Positions 11,159 to 20,890 of a DNA stretch of 64,000 bases are shown here, piece after piece. The translations under genes were made by a program, and so were the position numbers. Each line of letters starts with the position of its first letter. Within the stretch, counting starts at the first letter, position 1. The stretch lies in contig CP053153.1 of assembly GCA_014607495.2 (NCBI GenBank), forward strand, positions 11,780,001 to 11,844,000, read 5' to 3'. The DNA comes from Carposina sasakii (Eukaryota; Arthropoda; Insecta; Lepidoptera; Carposinidae). The notes below the pieces were generated by a model, which saw nothing but the letters and a program-made list of their open reading frames with translations, did no database searches and was not told the DNA's origin.

Positions 11159-11413
11159 GCTGACAGCGCCAAAGCTGCGGCGCTGAACTTTCAAAAGTGT
11201 GCAAAAGTAGGCAGTCTAATGGAAATTCTGTGCCCGCTGTTGCTGACGGCGCCGGAGCTGTACCCGATTTGGACCTCCAAAAGTGTGCAAAAGTGGGCAC
11301 TCTAAAGGATGTGCTATGCCCGCTTCTGCTGACGTCGCAGGAGCTGTACCCGGTACGAACCTCCAAAAGTGTGTAGGAGTAGGAAGTCTCGTGGACGTGC
11401 TGTGTACTGTGAA
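11159..11413. repeat. Tandem repeat, three units of about 85 bp
   Basis: Units start at about 11159, 11242 and 11328, each with GCTGAC..CGC, 'caaaagtgtg' and 'gtgctgtgcccgct' words. Unit lengths of 83 and 86 bp are not both multiples of three and the units differ by point changes. Open frames across it on the minus strand are by-products of the repetition, not a recognised protein. Confidence 0.75.
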
Positions 11414-11639
11414 ACTCTTTTTTGGTACATACATACATAGGTGCATACTGTAATTAAAACTTCCTACAACAAGTAGGTATGGTACACAAGAGAATGAAGT
11501 ATTTAAAGTATTTCGCTGTCCTATCGCTATAATGTTCCTTATTACAATCACGATAAGGGTTAATTTCCTACGTAGTTAAAAAATACTTCAAAGTATCTGT
11601 AACCTGGTTTTTAGCACTGGTACGCAAATCGTCAAGTAC

Positions 11640-12190
11640 TGGTCAAGTACGACCCATGTCTTGTTCACCGATGAGCTCCTCACTCGTGAGTCATCTCATT
11701 TAAAGTCCTCACCGCGGCAAAATTCGAGGGAGGCCTCGTTTTAATTTTAAAACACCTCACACCTTATCCTCGTTTTACATACTAAGATATTTATCACGGT
11801 CGAAATAGCGCTCCTATGTGCGTGCACCCGCAATCTCCTCACTCATTCTACAACTCACGTCATTCACTCACTGAACGAATGAACGTCGCCGTCGTCGAGG
11901 CTCTCTCACTCACTCACTCAATAATATCTGTCACGATTGTAAGTCTTATACCGTGACATTAAATAACATTTTAGTTAAACGAGGTGAACACCTCAAATAT
12001 GAGGTGTTGAGGCGATGAGGTAATGAGTCGCGAGCGCGACTTGAGGTTCATTACCATTCACTCAATCAATATCCAGTCTTATTACCCTAACATAGAGTTG
12101 CTTTTGGTTAAATGAGGTGAACACCTCAAATGAGGTGTACCTCGCGAGGAGAATTGAGGTACTCCCTCATCCTCGTTTTGATATGACGAG
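11640..12190. repeat. Palindromic GAGGTGA/TCACCTC-rich segment
   Basis: The palindrome GAGGTGAACACCTC followed by an ATGAGGTG word occurs at about 11980-12008 and 12114-12140, and variants are scattered from 11660 to 12175. It has no coding sense and lies inside the TAA-flanked transposon, so it may be part of that element or another nested repeat. Confidence 0.5.
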
Positions 12191-12698
12191 TTACCCATCT
12201 ATAGAGCGCATGCAAAATTACAGTTTGAAAACGCCGCGTGTGTTCACTCTGTGGTTCAATTTCTTATGAATGACATGATGATCGCGTTCTAACTCGGCCT
12301 AAGCGACATCTAGCCGATACGCACACTACGAATTAATGTGAGCGGCGCTCCAGATTAGGCTAATTTTTCATACGAAATCTTCTGTTTCACGCGCCGGCCT
12401 ATGTTGGTATATCTTTTTCGCACCCATTGAATACAGTACTAGGAATCGTACCAACTTTCGTTTCATTGGAGCGCGAGCGCTCCACTCGATACATAAGATT
12501 AAGATTACATAAGATACATAAGGTAGCATAGTAGAATTGAAAGATTATAAATATAGATTGCCTATGTAATCTTCGTGGTTGGGAGTGCACTGTACCAGCG
12601 CTCCTTAGGACAAGCCAGTGACACAGTCCTATTATTAGGAAAAAAAATGTATGGTTAGGTTCATTTAGAGTAGAGGTTTGCAAACTTATTTCGGTTAA

Positions 12699-12850
12699 CG
12701 CCCACATTGAAAATCAGTAGCGCCCCCCATTTTTATTCCACCTTAAAAATTTCACCTACGAGGGGGCGTTATCGCGCCCACATTGAAAATCAGTAGCGCC
12801 CCCCATTTTTATTCCACCTTAAAAATTTCACCTACGAGGGGGCGTTATCG
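12699..12850. repeat. Two 76-bp direct repeats
   Basis: Units 12699-12774 and 12775-12850 are essentially identical (CGCCCACATTGAAAATCAGT... to ..GGGGGCGTTATCG), and a third partial start (CGCCCAC) follows. It looks like a recent tandem duplication inside an older repeat. Confidence 0.88.
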
Positions 12851-12914
12851 CCCACTTTGGGAAAGACTGGTTTAGAGTCTAACTAAACGAACCTAACCGT
12901 AAAAAAATATATAT

Positions 12915-13286
12915 ACAGGATGTTTTTTCGTTGCCACCCTTAACGAAGGTACGTATTCTATACATCAAATAAAGTGAAGTTTATGCCGGAAAAATGCTGG
13001 GAAACGATGTAAATTTTTTTGATTTTTTTTAACTACTTGATCGGGCGAAATTTATAGTGCCCAGCGTTTATACTAGTTTTTTCATAGATAAATATTAATT
13101 CGTGAAAAAATCTTGCTACACGCGTCAATGTGCATTTATGCAGAAAAACGTAGTCTATTTACTCAACTTTGGACCCTAATATTTTGCAAACCAGACACTT
13201 CCCAGGTATGCCTTCCATGGAGAAAAATCATCGTGATGATGAGATTCCGTAGTTTTCGGGAACGTTGACGACCAAAAATCACCCAG
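12915..13286 (+). mobile_element. MITE family M1, copy
   Basis: Starts ACAGGATGTTTTTTCGTTGC and ends with GTTGACGACCAAAAATCACC. Same family as 5215-5590; it lies directly against the M4 MITE that follows. Confidence 0.78.
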
Positions 13287-13293
13287 TAGACAT

Positions 13294-13771
13294 ACGAGGT
13301 GTGTGTGACAGCCAGGCAAATACTGAATGAAACAGTGAACAAGTACCATTGTTATGACGACAGTGTTATTACTCCCAGGAAATGCATTTTTAATTTGATT
13401 ATCCGCAAAGTTTGCTTTCCGCGCGAATTGTATCGGGTGATCCTGTGACTATTTAAATTAGCTTATTTGGTTATTGTGTGATACAAGTACATTGCTGTTT
13501 TATAGATCACTTGTGACTATCCAATGGGGTTCATTAGTATTTTGAACTTTTTGGGACTTTCTTTTCGAAAATCATCCATAGGTAAAATTTTTGTTTTTAA
13601 GTCATTATCTAAGGCCTACATAAATGAGCTACACAATTTTTTTCCTGGAAAAATGAAAAAAATTCCGGAAAATTTTCGAATTTCCTGCGAAAATTTTCAG
13701 TGGTTTTCGCCTCAGAATCATGGTCTGAAGTCGCCATATCAATATTTGCCTGGCTGTCACAAACACCCTGT
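13294..13771. mobile_element. MITE family M4
   Basis: The left end (GAGGTGTGTGTGACAGCCAG) and the right end (CTGGCTGTCACAAACACCCT) are inverse copies over about 28 bp, and both run on into GCAAATA words. It shares the terminal CACCCTGTA motif with families M1-M3 but has a different interior. No coding capacity. Confidence 0.7.
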
Positions 13772-14393
13772 ATAGGTAACTTACTGTTAAAGGCTTATGC
13801 AAGTTGTAATGTGTAATTTTAATGTGTTGTGAAGTGTATAAAAGCACCTTTCTTCAAAAAACCGTAATCGCTGTTACCTCAAGTAAGATTAGGGAAAGTT
13901 TAATATTCCAATAATAAAAATAAAACTATTAGTAAGTCTTGAATAAAGTAGCATTTTTTTATATCTGGGCAAATACTAAAAAAAATCAGAAGTGTATTCA
14001 TGGGCGAGTGTATTCAAAAATGCCATTAGACTACTATACTACCACAATCGCTATTGCATCCATGCAGCCGTCGACATGGTCGTCAGTTTTTATGTGGTCG
14101 CCTACAGACATCTCCGCACGAGCACGCACGAGCGCGCACCGCGTCTGAGGCTATCCATTCGCCATGGATCGGGCGCACCGCCACGGACGTGTCTGCAATT
14201 ACCACGGACGACCCTATCCCACGGTGCGTGTCGGTGCGGGCTGGTCCGCGTCCGCCTACATTTATCACCACGGATCTAGACGCACCGAGACGGACGCGTC
14301 TGCATTACCACAGACGCTCTGTTTCCCACGGTCCGTGGTGCGCGCTCGTGCGCGTCGGTCCGCAATATCACGGACCGTAGGAACCCACCTTAA

Positions 14394-14496
14394 GGGAAAC
14401 GACCGTCTGCTCGAGTAGTGGTTTATTAACTGACAGATAATACAGATTTACATAGGAAGATGCATCTACCTAGTTATAGCTAACCGATACATTACA
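14394..14496 (-). repeat. 5' LTR of element 3, outer part
   Basis: Continues the LTR interrupted at 10315. It ends ..CGATACATTACA and is followed by the target duplication CTTTT (14497-14501). About two differences from the 3' LTR at 7290-7402. Confidence 0.88.
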
Positions 14497-14773
14497 CTTT
14501 TACAACGAGTAATGTACAAACTTACTTTTAATTTTAAATATATCTACTGATCGCTGCTGTTAGGCCGGCCATAGACGGACTGCTTGGAGCAGTCGGCACC
14601 AACAGCTTCAAACGGTCGCTGTTGGGAGATATGCAGTTTCAATATAAAATTGATATTCTTAATACACGGACCGCTCAACCTAGTCAACACTTCTGAATTT
14701 TTCTTATTCAAAAATGTAAATAGGTAGTTAGAAAGGTAAATCTTTTACGCGATATTTTAAATCTGAACAATAG

Positions 14774-14885
14774 TGTAGTATAATATAGTGTAGTAATAGT
14801 GTAGGGTATTTTGATTATATGTATACCTACACATATGGCATCACCAATAAATCAGTGTTCACCTACTTGCTTGTGTTTCACTACA
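14774..14885 (+). repeat. 5' LTR of element 1
   Basis: 112 bp, TGTAG...CTACA, identical base for base to the 3' LTR. Contains TATAATATAG-like and AATAAA (about 14847) words that could serve as promoter and polyadenylation signals. Confidence 0.93.
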
Positions 14886-14900
14886 TGGTGGCAGCGGTGA
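14886..14900 (+). other. Primer binding site candidate of element 1
   Basis: TGGTGGCAGCGGTGA directly abuts the 5' LTR and starts with TGG, the complement of a tRNA 3' CCA. I did not match it to a specific tRNA. Confidence 0.65.
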
Positions 14901-14991
14901 TAATTAGATTAAAAGAATTTCGATAGTTAATCGACAGTAGATTCAATTATTTCTACAATAACTGTTATTGTGCTAATAATACTTAATAAGA

Positions 14992-17900
14992 ATGGAACAC
15001 GCGCGACCGCCGGCGGAATTACAAATAGAAGGCAGTCCAGTGGCTCGGGCGGACGCGTGGCAAAAATGGTGGAAACAGTTTTCGGTGTTTCTTAAAGCTT
15101 CAGGTGTGAACAAAGAACCCGAAGATGTGCAAGCAAGTCTAATGGTGAACCTCATTGGAGCGGAAGGCTATGATATTTATCGCACTTTTACTTTCGATAA
15201 AGGGGAGAATGCTGATAGTTTGGAGTGTCTGAAAAGGAAGTTTGATGCGCATTTTGGAACCAAATCCAATATTACTATGTTACGTTTTAAATTTTTTTCC
15301 CGCAATCAACATAGTGGAGAAAATGCAAATCAATATTTAACCGTTCTTAAATTACTTAGTCAAGATTGTGAGTTTGGGCAACTGACAGACGGGTTGATAC
15401 GAGATCGCATTGTTTGTGGATTATTAGATAACATTGTGCGCGACCGTCTGTTACGATCAGACGACCTAACTTTAGCAAAGGCGATTCAAATATGTGAAGC
15501 AGCGGAAATATCAAAGGAAGAAAACCGTCAAATTGAAGAATCAGCACAAAGCAGTACTCAGATTGACGAAGTGGCAAGTCAAAGAGGTAACCGGCGGCGA
15601 AGGGGTTATGGCAGGCGTGGAAGTATAAGTCACGGTCAGTATCGTCGGACGGAAAATGTCGCTTCGGATGCGGACAGGACGTGCGGGTCAGCCGGCTCGC
15701 AGGGACGACAACGGAGCTCCACTTGTACCCAGTGTGGAAAAGTATATTGTGAAGGTGGTCAGCAGTGTCCAGCGTATAATGAAATTTGCTACGTTTGTAA
15801 TAAAAAGGGGCATTATGGGCGGGTGTGTAATTTTAAAATGTTAAGTAAAAGAGTTCATAATCTTAGTGTAACAGAATCAGGTGATTACTCGAGCGATGAC
15901 GCATTGTTTGTTAGTATGGTTAGTGTACAAAGAAAAAGATATTCGTGTGACAAGGAGTGGATGGAAGTTATAAACTTTGAGGGTAAGCCTATAACTTGTA
16001 AACTAGATACAGGATCAATGTTAAATGTATTATCTAAGTCTGCTTACATTCAGCTAGGCTTATGTTTACAAGATTTATCAAAATATAAGAAAAAAGTTTT
16101 TTCTTATACAGGTAACTATGTACCAATTATCGGAGAATGTTTATTAAAAATAACTTATAAACAAAATAAATATAACTTAGTATTTGCAATTGCTGATTTA
16201 GATTGCCAAAACATTCTCGGATTAAATGGTTGTGTGCAGATAGGTGCTATACAACGTATAGATATGATAGATATAAATAAGTATAGAGATTTGTTTAATG
16301 GAATAGGAAAATTACCAGGAATACATAAAATTACTATCGATAAAAGCATACAGCCCATTATTTGTCCTGCGCGTAGAATACCGTTAGGAATGAGAGACAA
16401 ATTATTAACAGAATTAAAAAGAATGGAAAGATTAGAGGTCGTTCGTAAAGTGAATCATCCTACCGAATGGGTTAATCCCATAGTGATAGCTGCAAAAAAG
16501 AATGGAGATATTCGTGTGTGTCTGGACCCGCAAGTTCTAAACCGGGCGGTGCGCCGCGCGCACTACCCCTTACCGACAGTGAGCGAGATGGCGGCGCGGC
16601 TGCGCGGAGCCCGCTTCTTCAGCGTGCTCGACGCGCGCTGCGGCTTTTGGATGTTAGAACTAGATGCGGCCAGCGCGGACCTATGTACTTTCAGTACACC
16701 GTTCGGTAGGTACCAGTTCTTACGACTGCCATACGGTATAAATTGTGCACCAGAAATGTTCCACTCTAAGGTAAGACAACATTTAGAGGAATTAGAAGGT
16801 ACGGACTCTTTCAGCGATGATATAGTCGTCTGGGGCAGCAATAAACAGGAACATGACAGCAGACTGGAACGTCTCATGCAGAGAGCTAGAGATATAGGTA
16901 TGAAATTTAATAAAGATAAGTGTAAATTTGGAGTAAAGGAAATAATATATTTGGGTCATGTGTTCGATGAACGCGGCATGAGACCAGATGATAGCAAAGT
17001 CAAGGCTATCTTAGAAATGCCTGACCCAGAAGACCGAAAAGCTCTGGAGAGATTCTTAGGTATGGTTAATTACCTTTCCAAATTTATTGTAAATTATTCA
17101 CAATCAGTGTCAGTCCTTAGAGATTTGTTAAAAAAAAATACGGATTGGATTTGGGAAACACATCATGCGGAAGCGGTAAGAGTACTCAAAACTAAAATAG
17201 CTGCGGCGCCAGTGCTGGCCCTGTACTCATGTGAGCTGCCGGTGCTGCTCTCGGTGGATGCGAGTGCGACCGCGCTTGGCGCCGTGCTGCTGCAGGCCGG
17301 CCGGCCCGTTGAGTTCGCATCGCTCACGCTTACAGACACTCAGCGCAGGTACGCGCAGATAGAAAAAGAAATGCTAGCTATCGTGTTTGCGTGTGAAAGG
17401 TTCCGACAGTATGTATTTGGCAGGCGAAACGTTACAGTACAGACAGACCATAAACCGCTTGAATCAATTTTTAAAAAACAACTTTCAGCGGTACCAACCC
17501 GGTTACAACGCATGATGCTTCGTATACAAGGCTACGACATCAAGGTATCATACACTCCAGGTAAATATATGTATATAGCAGATACATTGTCACGTGCCGC
17601 TCTGCCCGAATTGATGAATGAAAGTATAGACAAGGATATAGAAGTGCAAACGTGTTTTATGTTAGATAATTTGCAATTCAGTGATATTAAACTACAATTA
17701 GTAAAGGAAAGCATTGTGAAAGATAAGGAGTGTCAAAAAATTATTGACTACATTATAAATGGCTGGCCGCGAAATAAATATAAGTTGGACGTAAGTGTAC
17801 GAGACTATTTTTCATACAAAGAGTTACTTCAGTATGTAGATGGATTAATTTTGAAAGATAACTGTGTGATGATACCGTTAGCACTAAGAGAGGAAATGCT

Positions 17901-19011
17901 AAAACGCATTCACGAGGGACATCTAGGCATAGAAAGGTGTAAGAGGCGCGCGCGCGAGGTTATGTTCTGGCCGGGGCTGGCGCGAGATGTGGAGCGCACG
18001 GTACGCGCCTGCGCGGCCTGCGCGGAGCTGGCGCCGCCGCCGCGCGCCGAGCCCATGATGCAGCACGCTGTTCCTACAGTGCCTTGGACAAAATTGGGGT
18101 CGGACATTTTTGAATATAGACATAAATACTATTTGATCATAGTAGACTATTTCTCAAGTTATGTTGAAGTAAATGAACTAAATAGCATAGCTAGTAGATG
18201 TGTAATAAAATCAATGAAGGAACAGTTTGCACGTCATGGTATTCCCAAAGAACTGGTAACTGACAATGGTCCAGCCTACAGTTCTAGAGAATTCAGAATT
18301 TTCTTACAGGAATGGAACATAAAAAATCTAACATCATCGCCGAGATATCCGCAGTCCAACGGTAAGAGTGAGAGAACAATACGAACCATAAAAAACTTAT
18401 TAAAAAGATGCAGTTTAACAGGTGAAGATTATTATTTAAGTTTATTAAACTACAGAGCCACTCCTTCGGAGTATTTAGATTCGCCAGCACAAATTCTTTT
18501 ACAAAGACGTTTAAATACACGATTACCTATTCTTCAAAATTTATTAGCAGAAAATGTAGATAACAAAAGAAATTATGAGTCACTAATGAGAAATAAAACT
18601 AAACAAAAAGCTTATTATGATAAAGGCCTTAAAGATGCGTCGGTGTTAAATAAAAATGATAAGGTAATTGTGGCTGATGGAAAGGAACGCAAATTTATGA
18701 CAGTTGTTAAACAATTGAACGAGCCGCGATCTTACATACTGCAAGACAACACTGGTCGTAAATATAGACGTAACCGTCGTCACATTATCAAAAGGGAGAT
18801 CAAACAGGTAAATAAATCATCATCAGAGTCGGAAAAGGAATGTCTAAATAGTGATAGCAGCGACTACAACTCGGCAGATGAATCCACGGAATCGAGATCA
18901 GAACAGGTGAGTAAACCGATAGCGCAAGAGTCCAGACACACTACGGATGCAGACATAGTAACAGGGCCAATAACCCGCAAAAAAGCACGAGAATTGAATA
19001 GAGAGAAATAA
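14992..19011 (+). CDS. Gag-Pol polyprotein of LTR element 1
   Basis: 1339 codons from ATG 14992, one uninterrupted frame. Gag comes first, ending in a Cys/His zinc-knuckle region at about residues 245-280 (CYVCNKKGHYGRVC). Protease has DTGS near residue 339. Reverse transcriptase runs from about 460 to 700, with FSDD near 607 where most relatives have YxDD. RNase H follows with SVDAS near 754 and QTDHKP. Integrase has the HHCC zinc finger from about 972 and the catalytic triad D about 1037, D about 1091, E about 1127, the last pair about 35 residues apart as in retroviral-type integrases. No domain is visibly broken. The protein should build particles, copy the RNA and integrate the DNA. GC-rich blocks (near 16530-16660, 17205-17330 and 17940-18060) interrupt the AT-rich frame. 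Confidence 0.93.
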   Translation: MEHARPPAELQIEGSPVARADAWQKWWKQFSVFLKASGVNKEPEDVQASLMVNLIGAEGYDIYRTFTFDKGENADSLECLKRKFDAHFGTKSNITMLRFKFFSRNQHSGENANQYLTVLKLLSQDCEFGQLTDGLIRDRIVCGLLDNIVRDRLLRSDDLTLAKAIQICEAAEISKEENRQIEESAQSSTQIDEVASQRGNRRRRGYGRRGSISHGQYRRTENVASDADRTCGSAGSQGRQRSSTCTQCGKVYCEGGQQCPAYNEICYVCNKKGHYGRVCNFKMLSKRVHNLSVTESGDYSSDDALFVSMVSVQRKRYSCDKEWMEVINFEGKPITCKLDTGSMLNVLSKSAYIQLGLCLQDLSKYKKKVFSYTGNYVPIIGECLLKITYKQNKYNLVFAIADLDCQNILGLNGCVQIGAIQRIDMIDINKYRDLFNGIGKLPGIHKITIDKSIQPIICPARRIPLGMRDKLLTELKRMERLEVVRKVNHPTEWVNPIVIAAKKNGDIRVCLDPQVLNRAVRRAHYPLPTVSEMAARLRGARFFSVLDARCGFWMLELDAASADLCTFSTPFGRYQFLRLPYGINCAPEMFHSKVRQHLEELEGTDSFSDDIVVWGSNKQEHDSRLERLMQRARDIGMKFNKDKCKFGVKEIIYLGHVFDERGMRPDDSKVKAILEMPDPEDRKALERFLGMVNYLSKFIVNYSQSVSVLRDLLKKNTDWIWETHHAEAVRVLKTKIAAAPVLALYSCELPVLLSVDASATALGAVLLQAGRPVEFASLTLTDTQRRYAQIEKEMLAIVFACERFRQYVFGRRNVTVQTDHKPLESIFKKQLSAVPTRLQRMMLRIQGYDIKVSYTPGKYMYIADTLSRAALPELMNESIDKDIEVQTCFMLDNLQFSDIKLQLVKESIVKDKECQKIIDYIINGWPRNKYKLDVSVRDYFSYKELLQYVDGLILKDNCVMIPLALREEMLKRIHEGHLGIERCKRRAREVMFWPGLARDVERTVRACAACAELAPPPRAEPMMQHAVPTVPWTKLGSDIFEYRHKYYLIIVDYFSSYVEVNELNSIASRCVIKSMKEQFARHGIPKELVTDNGPAYSSREFRIFLQEWNIKNLTSSPRYPQSNGKSERTIRTIKNLLKRCSLTGEDYYLSLLNYRATPSEYLDSPAQILLQRRLNTRLPILQNLLAENVDNKRNYESLMRNKTKQKAYYDKGLKDASVLNKNDKVIVADGKERKFMTVVKQLNEPRSYILQDNTGRKYRRNRRHIIKREIKQVNKSSSESEKECLNSDSSDYNSADESTESRSEQVSKPIAQESRHTTDADIVTGPITRKKARELNREK

Positions 19012-19505
19012 AAATAATAATAATAAAAAAGTGCGTTATCATGGGTCTTGAATAACTTTATTTATAAATACCTATGGCAACTAAATGTGCTATCGTAGGT
19101 AAATCTATTCATGGCATTGTATTGTAAAAGACTATGTTTAGGTCACTATCTTGTAATATAGCAAGATGTAGTTTATGTTTTGTTTTTATACTTACTTACT
19201 TAGTAGTAATGTAAAGTTTTGTATTCTTCTTACCCGACTGCGCCAGAGGGATGGTTCTGTCTTTCGAGTGTATGGTTGAGAGTATTATTATTGTAGGTTA
19301 GTACCTATGTATGCATGTGCATTTCTTGGAGGCTAACCAGGTTCTCGCATTTGACCTTGAGGGGCGTCATTGTATTTGTCGTCGTAACAGTGACGCTGGG
19401 TCAATATATTTTCACGCAGTCGGGTGTTTTTTTTTATAAGTATAATAAGATTACATTTATTTAGTTTGTTTTGTTTTCTTTTTTTTATTATAGGAAAAGG
19501 AGAGA
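19012..19505 (+). other. 3' untranslated part of LTR element 1
   Basis: About 490 bp between the Gag-Pol stop and the 3' LTR, with no long frame and so no envelope gene. It ends in the polypurine tract AAAAGGAGAGA (19495-19505), the expected plus-strand primer. Confidence 0.75.
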
Positions 19506-19617
19506 TGTAGTATAATATAGTGTAGTAATAGTGTAGGGTATTTTGATTATATGTATACCTACACATATGGCATCACCAATAAATCAGTGTTCACCTACTT
19601 GCTTGTGTTTCACTACA
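19506..19617 (+). repeat. 3' LTR of element 1
   Basis: Identical to 14774-14885, followed by the target duplication AATAG (19618-19622). Confidence 0.93.
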
Positions 19618-19794
19618 AATAGGTACTTATGTTATAAAAAATATTATGAACCCCCATAAAAAAATATCACGTGCCGCTACTGCTCAGGATCAGGCATGGA
19701 CAGTGTGTGAAGTCCGCGCAAAACACATGACGTATGCAGTGTCTGCAATAATCCTCACCAGATGCGTATAAAAACTATTATTATAATTATATAT

Positions 19795-20163
19795 ACAGGG
19801 TGTTTTTTTGTGGCCACCTTTAACGAAGGGTACGTACTCTATACATGAAATAAAGTAAGTTTATGCCAAAAAAAATGCTGGGATTTTTTTTTTTTTTAAT
19901 TCCTTGATCGTGCGAAATTTATAGTGTCTAGTGTTTATGTTAGTTTTTTTTATAGACAAATATTAATTATTTTTCGTGAAAAAATCCTGCTACGCGCGTC
20001 TATGTGCATTTATGGAGAAAAACGCAGTCTATTTACTCAACTTTGGACCCTAATATTTTAGAAACCAGACACTTCCCAGGTATGCTTCCATGGAGAAAAA
20101 TGATCGTGATGATGAGGAGATTCCGTAGTTTTCGGGAACGTTGACGACCAAAAATCACTCTGT
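19795..20163 (+). mobile_element. MITE family M1, copy
   Basis: Starts ACAGGGTGTTTTTTTGTGGC and ends ..CGACCAAAAATCACTCTGT. Same family and orientation as 12915-13286. Confidence 0.78.
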
Positions 20164-20227
20164 ATTATAAAAACTAATAATATATTTAGTTATTTTAATA
20201 AAAATAAGGCCGTACTTTTAGCGAGCA

Positions 20228-20563
20228 ATGGAGAGAGCTATGCTCGGGACCTCTCTGCGTAATAGAATCAGAAATGAGGAGATCCGCACACGTACAAAGA
20301 TCACCGACATAGCTCAACGGTCCAGCAAGCAAAAGTGGCAATGGGCAGGGCACATAGCTCGAAGAACTGATGGCCGGTGGATCCCGAAAGTTCTAGAGAG
20401 GATACCACGTATCGGCAAACGCAGCGTGGAAAGGCCACCCGCGAGATGGACGGACGACCTGGCCAAGGTCGCGGGCGTCGCTTGGATGCAGGCTGCTTCC
20501 GACCGTTCGGTATGGAGGTTATTGGGGGAGGCCTATGTCCAGCAGTGGACTTCCCAGGGCTGA
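20228..20563 (+). pseudogene. LINE reverse transcriptase C-terminal fragment
   Basis: 111 codons that read as the extreme C-terminus of an endonuclease-reverse transcriptase of the kind common in lepidopteran LINEs (probably RTE-like). Recognisable words are WQWAGHIARR, RPPARWTDDLAKVAG and, at the very end, YVQQWTSQG. The catalytic reverse transcriptase and endonuclease parts are absent, so this is a 5'-truncated dead copy. The same tail recurs inverted at 42495-42725 and 43150-43235 and as bare 3' ends at 34118-34177 and 37412-37460. Confidence 0.8.
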
Positions 20564-20789
20564 AATTATGAAGGGCGTTCTCTACGGGAATGAGCCAGTA
20601 ACTAGCCACTGATTATTGAAATACTACTACTATATACTACTGAAACGTAGCCATAGGATCACGTTCATGTTCTTGCAGTCCTAGCTACCCCATTTTACCG
20701 AAAACATAATCAAGTGTAGTGTAATATTTGTGGCGAGAAGAAGTGCATAAAGTTTTTTTTACACAGAATGCACTAGAAATATAATTACA

Positions 20790-20890
20790 TATATACATGT
20801 AATCACGCCTTTATCCCTTACGGGGTAGGCAGAGCACCAAGGGCCGATAGTACCACATGGTGCCACTTCTGACCAATTTTGAGGGTATAC
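20790..20890 (+). repeat. Dispersed repeat family D, copy 1
   Basis: Word series 'atcacgcctttatccctta', 'ggtaggcagagcacca' and 'tggtgccacttctgacca', shared in the same order with 58435-58560 and 61505-61625. No coding capacity; probably the tail of a retroposon. Confidence 0.65.

Larger units (their letters stand above)
10316..14390. mobile_element. 4.1-kb DNA transposon without transposase, TAA duplication
   Basis: The left end AGGTGGGTTCCTACGGTCCG (10316-10335) is exactly inverted at the right end (14371-14390), and the match continues for about ten more bases with mismatches. TAA is duplicated at 10313-10315 and 14391-14393, and removing one TAA and the insert restores the LTR found intact at 7290-7402. 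A 3-bp TAA duplication fits the PIF/Harbinger group, but no transposase is visible, so the superfamily is a guess. Both ends are GC-rich and full of CGGACG/CACGGAC words (10330-10445 and 14095-14375). The interior carries a fold-back element, an 85-bp tandem repeat, 76-bp direct repeats and two MITEs. Confidence 0.8.
7290..14496 (-). mobile_element. Internally deleted LTR retrotransposon (element 3), split by a DNA transposon
   Basis: A Ty3/Gypsy-type element on the minus strand. The 3' LTR is 7290-7402. The 5' LTR is cut into 10306-10315 and 14394-14496 by a 4075-bp DNA transposon (10316-14390). Target-site duplication CTTTT is present at 7285-7289 and 14497-14501, so both outer ends are original. 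A purine tract (rc of about 7403-7411, TTGGAGGAG) precedes the 3' LTR, and the segment after the 5' LTR (TTGGCGAACGAG, rc of about 10294-10305) is a candidate primer site. Without the insert the element is about 3.1 kb, short for the group, because much of gag-pol is deleted. LTR length (113 bp) and the pol type recall the Mag clade; that assignment is inference. Confidence 0.88.
14774..19617 (+). mobile_element. Complete LTR retrotransposon (element 1), Mag-like Gypsy
   Basis: 4844 bp bounded by two identical 112-bp LTRs (14774-14885 and 19506-19617) and by the 5-bp target duplication AATAG (14769-14773 and 19618-19622). A primer-binding-site candidate TGGTGGCAGCGGTGA begins immediately after the 5' LTR (14886), and a purine tract (AAAAGGAGAGA) ends just before the 3' LTR (19495-19505). 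A single Gag-Pol frame fills 14992-19011; there is no envelope frame. Very short LTRs, one long frame and this primer site are what I would expect of the Mag clade; the clade name is inferred. All parts look intact. Confidence 0.93.

Noticed and set aside
12399..12707. 102-codon minus-strand frame as the transposase of the TAA-flanked element
   Set aside because: No DDE or helix-turn-helix motif, low complexity in part, and far too short for a transposase.
13992..14418. Overlapping open frames on both strands in a GC-rich block
   Set aside because: The block is made of repeated CACGGACG-type words at the end of the TAA-flanked transposon; frames are open only because such words contain no stops.
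19012..19505. Possible envelope gene after Gag-Pol in element 1
   Set aside because: Only about 490 bp are available, with no long frame, signal peptide or membrane segment.
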